Below, one piece after another: positions 45,098-56,107 of a stretch of 64,000 nt of DNA. The position numbers were made by a program, and so were the translations under genes. The stretch's first letter is position 1; each line of letters begins with the position of its first letter. A model generated the notes under the pieces. The model ran no database searches and was not told the origin of the DNA. It was given only the letters and a program-made list of their open reading frames with translations. Source of the DNA: Humulus lupulus (Eukaryota; Streptophyta; Magnoliopsida; Rosales; Cannabaceae); the NCBI RefSeq assembly GCF_963169125.1, contig NC_084802.1, positions 27,471,107 through 27,535,106 on the forward strand, given 5' to 3'.

Positions 45098-47863
45098 TGT
45101 AATGCCCAAAATTTCCTAATAAGGTTGAGGACCTTGATTAGGAGGTCGGGAGGGCCATAATTGCTTTATTATGCTATTTAATGATAATATGCATGTTTAG
45201 GTGTATTAAATATGCATGTGAACCCATTTGTGATTAATTGGGTGATTTTCATATTTTGGCCATTTTAGGCATTTTTGGCATATATGTGAAATGGGCGTGG
45301 TGCTTTGTTATTATTTGGTTATGCCAGTGTTATCCAGCACAAGACAATCCTAGGAGGTAAGCTAGTGGGAAAGTCACAACGGGATTTAAGCTTGACTTGG
45401 AGTAAGTCAAGGGGTATTTAGAGCATTACCGGGTTATCGGGTAATGAGAATTAATATTTGGTGATAAATTGGGAGTTAATAAGACCAGGGGGAAATTCTG
45501 TAAGTTTTGACTATAATGTCCCTGGGGGTGTTTTTGGGACCCCGAGCATTAGGTTTTATTGGAAGCTACTTAAGCTTGAAGTAACCTTTTTAAGAAATAA
45601 AAAGAACGTTCTGTACGTTCTCTCTCCTTAAAAGTTCCATTTTCGTTTCCCGATCGCATTTTCGAAGGTATCTTGAGTTCTAGGACTCAGAATCAAGGGA
45701 GAATCGAGGAATAGAAATCCTATGGAGAATTAGAAGCCTATTAGCCGGAGGATTTAGTTGGAAACAACTCAATTGGAGGTAATTCAAGTTTAAGTTTTAA
45801 GTTTTTAAAAGTTTTTAAGCCTTAATTGGATTTTGTGAATCGTTGAGTTTTTAGTTCGTTTGAGCCTCAGGTTTTGGTGGTTTTGGACCATTGGGGAGTC
45901 TGGGAACTTTGATTTGATGATTGGGAATGTTTAGACATGCTTTTGGGAGGTTTTAAAAGGTTAAAAATGAAGAAAAATGGTTGCCCCGAAGTTGAGCCGC
46001 GACCCTGTTCTTGGGCGCCGCGGCCCTTGGTGTTGGGCGCCATGGCGCTTGCCTCTGGTTGTGCTGGGGGCCACGGCTCATGGTCCCAGGGTCGCGGCTC
46101 AGGCAGGCTTTTGAGCCCGTTTGGGTGTTTTGACCCCGGGAACATGGTTTTAGGCCTCAGGATCATTCCTACTACCCGGATTAGTGAGGATTGATGTCCT
46201 AGAGGCTAAGTTTTAGTTCAAGGATTGGTTTTAGAACTTGAACTCATTGGATCACCATTTGTGGTTGTGACTAGGTTATCACTAGAGGCTTGGAATCAGG
46301 ATCGTGCTTGTGGCTCATTTTTTGGTAACTTGTGCTTGGACCCAAGTTAAGAAAACTGCACCCCATATGTGACATGCATGGTTGTGTTTGATGCATGTTG
46401 GATGTTTAAATGTAAACATTGATAGCATAATGAATGCTTGGCAATTTTGCCCATTTGCATATGATTATTATTGAGGCATGCTGGATGGATAAATGTGATG
46501 CATGTGATGCACGAGAAACATGTGATTAGGGCATGCCATGAATGATGAATATGAGATTGGTCAGAGCTTGAGTCTCTGTGTTTGTGCTTGACCAATATTA
46601 TGCTCACAACTATTAGGTAAGCATGCTGAATGTTCTACTCTTGGATGAATGACATATTGATAGCATTGCTTACTTGTGCATGGCTCTGACTAACTAGTCA
46701 GATTTGGCAAAGGTGTTAGTATCAACTGTTAAGCTGTGACTCACTAGTCAAGTTCGACGGTGGTACTGGGCACTAGTCACATTGTGCTGACTCACTAGTC
46801 AGGATGGCCTTAGCGTGTTCAACGCAAGCCATGTCGATTAGACCTAATCGACCTTCTGCATTGAATGACTCAAAGAGCATTAATGCAGGACCGACCTCAA
46901 GTTTGATGAATACAAACAAGCGCTTATCTAGCCACAGGCTAGTCATTTAGAGCCAGGGCCAGTGAGCCCCGTGACTGTTAGGTCACATGGATATGGGCAC
47001 CGGCCCTCAATGACATGCTTGTTAGTCACTCATTTGATAAGAGCCATTGCAGGAAAGCCTAGGTAACGGTGTCGTTACATGGCTATGGGCACTGGGCCTC
47101 TAGTGACTTGTTTGTCGGTCACTCAGTATGGTTTAACAGGACCTCAAAGTGATGTTCACTCATCTGATTAGAGCTATGAGCTCTGTATGATCATTTTGAT
47201 CATCATATGCATGGCTTGGGCACTGAGGCCCTAGTGACTTGCTTGTTGGTCACTCAACATGGTTTACCAGAACCTTAAGTGTTGCGACACTCATCTGATT
47301 AGGATGGAGTTGATAGTCCTCCAATCAGAAGGGCAAGATCTCTTATCCTGGATACCCCAGCCTTGTTTGAATTCATTTGCATGCTCGAATAAAGATATGT
47401 TTGCTAGGCATGCCAGATATGATTTGATATCATGATATGACTGTTCATGAGCATATGAGTTTTCTTGCTGGGCTTTGGCTCACGGGTGCTTTGTGGTGCA
47501 GGTAAAGGCAAAAGGAAGCTGGACCATCCTTGAGTTGGAGAGCTTAGGTGATGACGTGTACATATGCGGCTGCTCAACCAATACTTGGGCGAGGTTTGAA
47601 AGAGGAACTAGGGTTAAACCCTGTTTTGCCGCTTAGAACGACCTGTTGTAAATATTTTCTTTTAATAGACTCTGAAATTATATTTTTGGGATCCCAATGT
47701 ATATAGTAAACGTTCTAGTGAAACATTATATCTTAACCAAAATTTTTAATCCCTAAACCGCTAATCATACTTAGTTGCACATTTATGGCCAAATGACTCG
47801 ATTAGCGAGTTTAGCACCGTTTGCAATGCGCACTGTAGCGGTCCCTGGAGTTGGGGCGTTACA
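45098..47863 (+). mobile_element. Solo LTR in B RT
   Basis: TGTAATGCCCAAAA...GGGGCGTTACA, 2,766 bp, perfect duplication ACAAG (45093-45097 and 47864-47868). Same family as 12079-14716. It contains a GCCGCGGCC/GGCGCC island (about 45993-46105), repeated GTGAC and GTCAC dyads (46960-47280), the promoter block with GTGCAGGTAAAGG (47460-47510) and GGGATCCC near 47688. The hairpin is badly eroded in this copy. Confidence 0.92.
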
Positions 47864-48724
47864 ACAAGTATCCTTTGCCAAGGATAGATGATCTGTTTGA
47901 TCAGTTGCAAGGTAAGATGGTATTCTCAAAGATCGATCTTCGTTCTGGTTATCATCAGTTGAGGGTCAAGGAGAGAGACATACCGAAGACTGCTTTTCGT
48001 ACCAGTAATGGGCATTATGAGTTCTTAGTCATGTCTTTTGGATTAACTAATGCCCCTGTTGCTTTTATGGATATGATGAATAAAGTGTTCAAGGATTATC
48101 TGGACTAGTTTGTGATCATCTTCATCGATGATATCCTGGTATATTCTCAGTCTGAGTCAAAGCATGAGCAGCATCTGAGGTTGGTTCTACAGAGACTGAG
48201 GGAACACAGATTGTTTGCAAAGTTCAAGAATTGTGAGTTCTGGTTATCTCAGGTATCTTTTCTTGGGCACATTGTCAGTAAAGAGGGGATTAAGGTAGAT
48301 CCAGCAAAGATTGAGGCAGTCAGAGATTGGCCAAGGCCAAAGAATGCTTCTGAGGTTAGAAGTTTCCTTGGATTGGCAGGTAATTATAGGCGTTTCGTGG
48401 AAGGGTTCTCAAAGATTGCTACTTTGTTGACTGAGCTGACACGCAAGAGTCAGAAATTTGTGTGGTCAGATAAATGTGAGAACAGCTTCCAGGAACTGAA
48501 ACAGAGATTGATTACAACTCCGATTCTGAGTCTTCCAACAAATCAAGAGAAGTTTGTGATTTATTGTGATGCTTCTCATCAGGGTTTGGACTGTGTTCTG
48601 ATGCACTCAGAGAAGGTAATTGCATATGCCTCTCGTCAGCTGAAGGAGTATGAAAAGAGATATCCCACTCATGATTTAGAGTTGGCGGCTGTGGTCTTTG
48701 CTTTAAATATATGGAGGCATTATC
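47864..48724 (+). pseudogene. Element B RT palm and RNase H
   Basis: Reads [34 protein letters not shown], then YGHYE-like [31 protein letters not shown] at 48106 (CAG to TAG), then [21 protein letters not shown] (catalytic FIDD present). RNase H follows ([38 protein letters not shown]). It ends at the insertion of element E. The following roughly 470 bp (end of RNase H and first part of integrase) are missing. Confidence 0.9.
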
Positions 48725-51700
48725 TGTAACCCCCTGGTTACCCTAGAATAGTTACGATGAATGGTGAACCGAAAATTTAACTCGCTACCCGAGTCCTTTG
48801 GTTAAAAACGTGCTTCTAGTGTTATTAACAAGCTAAGGTGGAAAACCAATCAAAAAGAAAAGGATAATTTTTTTTAACGCATAAAACTGTTCATGGGCCC
48901 ATAAAAACATTTACAAGTTATTTTTAACTCAAAATGGTCATTACTGTTTCAAATTTACAACCCATCGACCTAAGCGGGAAAAATAAGGTAAACCCCCCTC
49001 CGAGAACTCCTTGGCCGTGGAGGTCAAGCGGCCGCATATGTACACAACACCACCTAAGCTCTCCACTCATGGCTGGGTGAGCTTTTCCTTCCCTTTACCT
49101 GCACCACGTAGCACCCATGAGCCAAAGCCCAGCAAGAAAACACAATAACACATGAGTATAATATCAACAATGATCATAATAATCATTCAAGGCTTTCAGT
49201 CCAAGATAGAGGAGTGACAATTGGAAAAGTCACTAAAGTGGGTTCCGTTCCCTTTATCAATGTGACGATAGGGTCACCAGGGATTTACAAATAAGTGATC
49301 ATTTCACTAGCTTATCAAGATAGGTGCTCAATGAACATGTCACCAATATAACCTATCGCATGACCATAGAGTCATAATCGTGGGATTTTGCTCCCTAGCC
49401 ATGTGACAAGCTGTCACCTAGGCCTTAGGCCCTGGCTCTGAGTAACTAGTCCTAGACTAGTCAAGCGCTTATAAGTTTCATCGACCTTAGGGTCGATCCA
49501 TCATTAATGCTCCTAGAGTCATTCAACGCTGATATCGATTAGATCCAATCTTTAATCGGCCCTGCGTTCAGGACACTTATGCCGTTTCTGACTCTCAGGT
49601 CAGTATTATGCGACCAGTTCCATCCCTGACTAATCAGTGTCATACACAAGTAAGCAAGCTCTGCTAAGAAATTAATATGCAATCAATGTCCACATTTATC
49701 AACCAACATGCCTCAACAACAATCATGCATGTCATATACACAAGGTGCAGTTTTCTTACCTCTGGTTCGAGCGAGAAATAAAACAAGAACGACTCCTAAG
49801 AACGATCGACCTTTTGATTCCTTAGTGGTTACCTAATCATAACCAATTATAACCTCCATTAATGAAAATCAACAATGAAAGGGTCTTAACCTAAACCCCA
49901 CTCTCGGGACCTCGAAACGTGGCCACACGGTGAGTAGATTTGATCCCGAGCCTTAAGGATTGAAACCCCGAGCCAAAAACCCTTAAAAACACTCAAAATG
50001 GGATTCTAAAGGAACAGAGTAGCACTACAGTGCTGCTCACTAGTGCCCCAGCACTATACTTAGAACCCCAAACCGCCCAACAGAGCACTGGGTAGCGCTA
50101 CAGCGCCCCCCGGTGGGCACTGTAGCGCTACACCCAGCCAGAACCTCCCTTGAATGCTCTTCCTTCGACTCCTTCAATTCCAACTTGATTCCAATGCTTC
50201 CAAACCTCATTTTTGGTGTCAAATGAACCCAAAAACCATCCTCACATGCCCTAAGAATCACAACCACAAGAACCCTAGCCAAAAACTCCCAACAAAACTT
50301 GTCATCCAACCTAGAAATATCAACTGAAAACCAAAGCTAAAACAGAGCAAAACAGGAAATTTAATGGCTAGAAGCTTACCTCAAGTTCAGATTATGATGC
50401 TCTTCAATGGTGGAACACACTCCCAAGCTCTCAAGACTTACTTCCCAAGCTTGAATCCCCAACTTAAGCTCAAAAATCCAAAGAGAAATGAGGGAAAACA
50501 GGTATGGGAGAAGCTTTTAAAATTTCTCTGTTTTCTCTTCCATCTACAATCTTCAATGGCTTAATACTATCCTAGGGGTGAAAAGACCAAAATACCCCTA
50601 AGTCAAATAAGGATTTCTAAAGGCTCCAAAGGGAAAAATTGACATTTCCCACCTATTTCGTTAATCATAATTAACGCTCTCCAATTCGCGCTATTCTTGA
50701 TATTCTCAAACACCAATAATTCATATCTCGTTACCCTTTGATTCCCAGCAACGCTCTAATCATTAAAATCACCCCGAGACTCACCCCGAGCCCCGAACTT
50801 AAACCTGTTATGACTAAACCGCTAACTAATACTCAAAGATCGTCTCATGCCGAATAGCTCAAACAAATCCACATTATAATGTGGTCTCAACAATATGTCA
50901 CTGACATGCATACAAATATACAATTTCGCCCTCAACGGGCCAAATTACCAAAATACCCCTGAAATGAAATTTGGACCCACATGCATGCATTTAACATCAT
51001 ATTATAATATAATTCACATAAACATGCATATAATCATTTAATGGCATAATTAAATAATTATGGCCTTCCCAGCCTACTAATCTAGCCATTAAACCGCATT
51101 AGGGATTTCGGGCATTACAACTATCCCCTCCTTAAAGAAATTTTGTCCTCGAAATTTACCTGAATAGCTTGGGATATTGACTCTGCATATCTAATTCCAG
51201 CTCCCAGGTCTCTTCCTCGACCTTGCTGTTCCTCCACAATACCTTAACCAAAGGTATTGTCTTATTCCTAAGGACCTTATCTTTTCTGTCAAGAATCTGG
51301 ACTGGTTGCTCGTCAAAGGAGAGATCTGCCTCAAGCTCCAGATCTTCATAGCTCAAAATATGATTCACATCAAATACATACCTCCAAAGAGCTAAAACAT
51401 GAAACACGTTATGCACGGCTGACAACGTCGGAGGCAAAGCCAATCTGTAAGCCACTTGACCAACCCTCTCCAGGATCTCAAATGGACCTACAAATCTAGG
51501 GCTCAGCTTGCCCTTCTTCCCAAACCTTCTCACCTCCTTCCATGGCGAGACTCTAAGGAAGACATAGTCTCCCACTAGGAACTCCACATTCCTACACTTT
51601 GGATCTGCGTAACTTCTCTGCCTACTCTGAGAAGCAAGCATCCAAGCTCTAATCTTCTCAATAGCCTCACTGGTCCTCTGAACTGCCTCAGGACCTAAGT

Positions 51701-52440
51701 ATCTCCTTTCACCTGTCTCATCCCAATGAATGGGAGATCTGCACTTCCTACCATACAACATCTCATAAGGTGCAACTCCAATGGTAGACTGATAACTGCT
51801 GTTTTAGGAGAACTCTATCAAAGGTAGATACTTACTCCAAGATCCACCAAAGTCCAGCACACATGCTCGAAGCATGTCTTCCAATATCTGGATCGTAGAT
51901 TGCCCATCTGTTTGAGGATGATAAGCAGTACTGAACTTCAATTGTATCCCCATGGCCTTCTGTAAACTTCCCCAAAACTTGGAAGTAAAAGTAGGGTCCC
52001 GATCTGACACGATCGACCTAGGTGCTCCATGGAGGCACACGATCTCTCTCACATAGAGATCTGCACACTGATCAACTGTATATGTAGTCCTCACTGGCAA
52101 GAAGTGAGCTGACTTGGTGTAGCAATCCACTATCACCCAAATAGAATTATGCTGACCAACAGTCCTGGGTAAGCCCACCATGAAATCCATCGTTATGTCC
52201 TCCCACTTCCACTCTGGGATATCCAGAGGCTACAATAACCCTACCGGCCTCTGATGCTCAGCCTTGACCTGCTGACATGTCAAGCACTTAGCCACATATT
52301 TTACGACATCCCTCTTCATCCCCGGCCACCAATACAACGATCTCACATCCTGATACATCTTCGTGGTGCCTAGATGAAAAGAGTAAGGTGTAGTATGAGA
52401 TTCATCCAGAATCTCTCGCCTCAAAGCAGTGTCTAACGGA
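48725..52440 (-). mobile_element. Element E: truncated Tekay-type element, minus strand
   Basis: Contains a full minus-strand 3' LTR (48725-51119, 2,395 bp, TGTAATGCCCG...GGGGGTTACA), PPT (51120-51133), the pre-PPT dyad (51138-51157) and the integrase part of pol up to 52440. The 5' LTR, gag, RT and RNase H are gone, together with part of element B. The left target copy would be TTATC (48720-48724); the right copy is lost. It is the same family as B and D, in opposite orientation to B. Confidence 0.9.
51156..52440 (-). pseudogene. Element E integrase and chromodomain
   Basis: The minus-strand frame covers the zinc region ([33 protein letters not shown]), the core ([46 protein letters not shown]) and the chromodomain ([23 protein letters not shown]), ending YPKLFR. 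In the core, six bases near 51898 that encode Glu-Arg after GQS are deleted, so the catalytic Glu is missing. Two stops interrupt it (near 52230 and 51804). Confidence 0.88.
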
Positions 52441-53700
52441 ACACATACTACACCTTACTCTTTGCATCTAGGCATCGCGAAGAAGTATTAGGATGTGAGA
52501 TCATTGTATTGGTGGCCGGGGATGAAGAGGGATGTTGTGGAATATGTGCTTAACATGTCAACAGGTCAAGGCTAAGCATCAGAGGCTTACAGGGTTATTG
52601 CAGCCTCTGGATATCCCAGAGTGGAAGTGGGAGGACATCACGATGGATTTCATGGTGGGCTTACCCAGGACTGTTGGTCAGCATGATTCTATTTGGGTGA
52701 TAGTGGATTACTACACCCATTCAGCTCACTTCTTGCCAGTGAGGACTACATATACAGTTGACTAGTATGTAGATCTCTATGTGAAAGATATCGCGCGCCT
52801 CCATGGAGCACCTAGGTTGATCGTGTCAGATTGGGACCCCACCTTTACTTCTAAGTTCTGGGGGGTTTACAGAAGACCATGGGAACACAATTGAGGTCAA
52901 GTACTGCTTATCATCCTCATATAGATGGGAAATCTGAGAGGATGATCCAGATATTAGAAGACATGCTGCGAGCATGTGTGCTAGACTTTGGTGGATCTTG
53001 GAGCAAGTATCTAACTTTGATAGAGTTTTCCTTCAACAACAGTTATCAGTCTACCATTGGAGTTGCACCTTATGAGATGCTGTATGGTAGGAAGTGCAGA
53101 TCTCCCATTCATTGGGATGAGACAGGTGAAAGGAGATACTTGGGTCCTGAGGCTGTTCAGAGGACCAGTGAGGCCATTGAGAATATTAGAGCTCGGATGC
53201 TCGCTTCTTAGAGTAGGCAGAAAAGTTATGCAGATCCCAAGCGCAGGAACGTGGAGTTCCAAGTGGAAGACTATGTCTTCCTTAGAGTCTCGCCATGGAA
53301 AGGGGTGAGAAGGTTTGGGAAGAAGGGCAAGCTGAGCCCTAGATTTGTAGGTCCATTTGAGATCCTGGAGAGGATTGGTCAAGTGGCTTACAGATTGGCA
53401 TTGCCTCCGGTGTTGTCAGCCGTGCATAACGTGTTTCACGTTTCAGCTCTTCAGAGGTATGTATCTGATGTGAATCATATTTGAGCTATGAAGATCTGGA
53501 GCTTGAGGTAGATCTCTCCTTTGAAGAGCAGCCAGTCCAGATACTTGACAGAAAGGATAAGGTCCTCAGGAATAAGACGATACCTTTGGTTAAGGTATTT
53601 TCAAGGAACAACAAGGTCGAGGAAGCGACGTGGGAGCTGGAGTCAGATATGCAGTCAGTATCCCGAGCTGTTCAGGTAAATTTCGAGGATGAAATTTCTG
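52441..53700 (+). pseudogene. Element B integrase 3' part and chromodomain
   Basis: Begins abruptly at [10 protein letters not shown] without upstream RNase H sequence. The core reads ITMDFMVGLPRT, then a disrupted middle with TAG at about 52763 (CAG to TAG), [12 protein letters not shown] (family SDRDP), YHPHIDGKSERMIQILEDML (Glu kept), [29 protein letters not shown]. Another TAG is near 53209. The C-terminal part has [20 protein letters not shown] and a chromodomain. A frame change lies near 53483 and another near 53655, and the C-terminus is altered relative to YPELFR. Confidence 0.88.
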
Positions 53701-53715
53701 TAAGGAGGGGATAGT

Positions 53716-56107
53716 TGTAATGCCCTGAAATCCCTAATGCGGTTTAATGGCTGGATTAGTAGGCCTGGAGGGCCATAATTGTTTTATTATGCCATTAAAT
53801 GATTATATTCATGTTTATGTGAATTATATTATAATATGATGTTAAATGCATGCATGTGGGTCCACATTTCATTATAGGGGTGTTTTGGTAATTTGGCCCA
53901 TTGAGGGCGAAATTGTATATTTGTATGCATGTCGGTGACATATTTTTGAGACCACATTATAATGTGGATTTGTTCGAGCTATTTGACATGAGACGATCTT
54001 TGAGTGAAAATTAGCGGTTTAGTCATAACGGGATTAAGTTCGGGGTGAGTCTCGGGGTGATTTTAATGATTAGAGTGTTTCTGGGAATTAAAGGGTAATG
54101 GGAAATGAATTATTGGTGTTTGAGAATATTGAGATTAACGGGAATTGGAGATCGTTAATTATGATTAACGAAATAGGTGGAAAATGTCGATTTTGCCCTT
54201 GGGAGCCTTTAGAAATATTTATTTGACCTAGGGGTATTTTGGTCTTTTCACCCCTAGGATATTATTAAGCCATTGAATGATGTAGAAAGAAGGGAAAAAT
54301 AGAGCATCTTTTGTACCTTCTCTCGTACCTACTTTCTCTCTTTTTCTTGGATTTTTTAGCCTAACTTGAGGAATCAAGCTTGGGAAATAAGTCTGGAGAG
54401 CTTGGGAGTGTGTTCCACCATTGAAGAGCATCATAACCTGAGCTTGAGGTAAGTTTCTAGCCATTGAATCTCTGGTTTACTCTGTTTTAGTTATGGAATT
54501 CAGTTGAGATTTCTAGGTTGGTTGATTGATTTTGTTTAGAGTTTTTGGCTAGGGTTCTTGGGGTTGTGATGCTTAGGACTTGTGGGGATGGTTTTTGGGT
54601 TCATTTTTCACTTAATTTAATGTTTGGAAGCATTGGAATCAAGTTGGGAATGAAGGAGTCGAAGGAGGAAGGTTCAGGGGAAAATCTGGCTGGGTGTAGC
54701 GCTACAGCGCCCACAAGGGGGCGCTACAACGCTACCCAGGGTTTGGTTTTGGGCATTTTGGTTCTGATATGAGCACTGGGGCGCTAGTGAGTAGCACTAT
54801 AGCGCTACTCTGTTCCTTCAGAATCCCGTTTTGAGTGTTTTTAAGGGTTTTTGGCTCGGGGTTTCAATCCTTAAGGCCCGGGATCGAATCTACTCACTGT
54901 GTGGGTACGTTTCGAGGTCCCGAGAGTGGGGTTAGGTCAAGAACCTTTCAATGTTGATTTTAATTAATGGAGCTTATAATTGGTTATGATTAGGTAACTG
55001 CTAAGGAATCAAAAGGTCGATCGTTCTCAGGGGTTGTTCTCGTTCTATTTCTCGCTCGAACCAGAGGTAAGAAAACTGCACCTTATATATATGACATGCA
55101 TGGCTATTGTTGAGGCATGTTGAGTGTTTAAATGTGGGCATGGATTGCATATTAAATGCTAGCAGATGTTGTTTACTTGTTTATGGTACTGACTATTTAG
55201 AATCGACACTGGTCGCGTATTACTGACCTGAGAGTCAGAAACGGCATAAGCGTCATGAACGCAGGGCCGATAAAAGATTAGATCTAATTGATATCAGCGT
55301 TGAATGATTCTAGGAGCATTAATGCTGGACCGACCCTAAGGTCGATGAAAATTATAAGCGTTTGACTAGTCTAGGACTAGTTACTCAGAGCCAGGGCCTA
55401 AGGCCTAGGTGATTGCTTGTCATGTGGCTAGGGAGCGGAATCCCATGGTTGTGACTCTATGGTCATGCGATAGGTTATATTGGTGACTCGTTCATCGAAC
55501 ACCTATCATGATAATCTAGTGAAATGACCACTTATTTGTAAAGCCCAGGTGACCCTATTGTCACATGGCTAATGGGAACGGAACCCACTTTAGTGAATTT
55601 TCCAATTTTCACTCCTCTATTTTGGACTGAAAGTCCTGAATGATTATTATGATCATTGTTGATATTATATTCATGTGTTATTGTGTTTTCTTGCTGGGCT
55701 TTGGCTCATGGGTGCTGAGTGGTGCAGGTAAAGGGAATGAAAAGCTCACCCAACCTTAAGTGGAGAGCTTAGGTGGTGTTGTGTACATATGCAGCCGCTT
55801 GACCACCACAGCCAAGGAGTTCTCAGAGGAACTAGGGGGTTTACCCTATTTTTGCCGCTTAGGTCGGCGGGTTGTAAATTTAAACAGTAATGACCATTTT
55901 GAGTTGTAAATAACTTGTAAACGTTTTGATGGGCCCATGAACAGTTTTATGTTTTAAATAAAACATATCCTTCCCTTTTGATTGGTTTTTCACCTTAACC
56001 TGTTAATAACACCTAGAAGCACGTTTTTAACCAAAAAACTCGGGTAGCGAGTTAAATTCACGATTCATCATTCACCGTAACTGTCCTGGGGTAACCAAGT
56101 CATTACA
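53716..56107 (+). mobile_element. Element B 3' LTR
   Basis: 2,392 bp, directly after the PPT (53702-53714). It contains the island (GTAGCGCTACAGCGCCC at about 54696), the dyad array (55400-55620), the promoter block with GTGCAGGTAAAGG (55685-55735), the hairpin at 55798-55816, and ends GTCATTACA. It serves as the uninterrupted reference for the 5' LTR of B. Confidence 0.92.

Larger units (their letters stand above)
20116..56107 (+). mobile_element. Element B: Tekay-type retrotransposon with nested insertions
   Basis: Bounded by TGTAATGCCCCG and GTCATTACA with the perfect duplication ATGAG (20111-20115 and 56108-56112), inserted in the RT of element A. It contains element C in its 5' LTR, solo LTRs in gag and RT, and truncated element E at RNase H. 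By eye the first 470 bp of its LTRs differ at about 18 sites plus one 8-bp indel (about 4%). Part of its 5' LTR (about 510 bp) and about 470 bp between RNase H and integrase are deleted. Confidence 0.92.
48725..56107. repeat. Large inverted repeat, two arms of about 3.67 kb
   Basis: The left arm 48725-52397 is LTR plus integrase of E (minus); the right arm 52444-56107 is integrase plus 3' LTR of B (plus). The arms are homologous along their whole length, separated by 46 bp. They differ at many sites, so they are two copies brought head to head, not a fresh fold-back. Confidence 0.9.
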
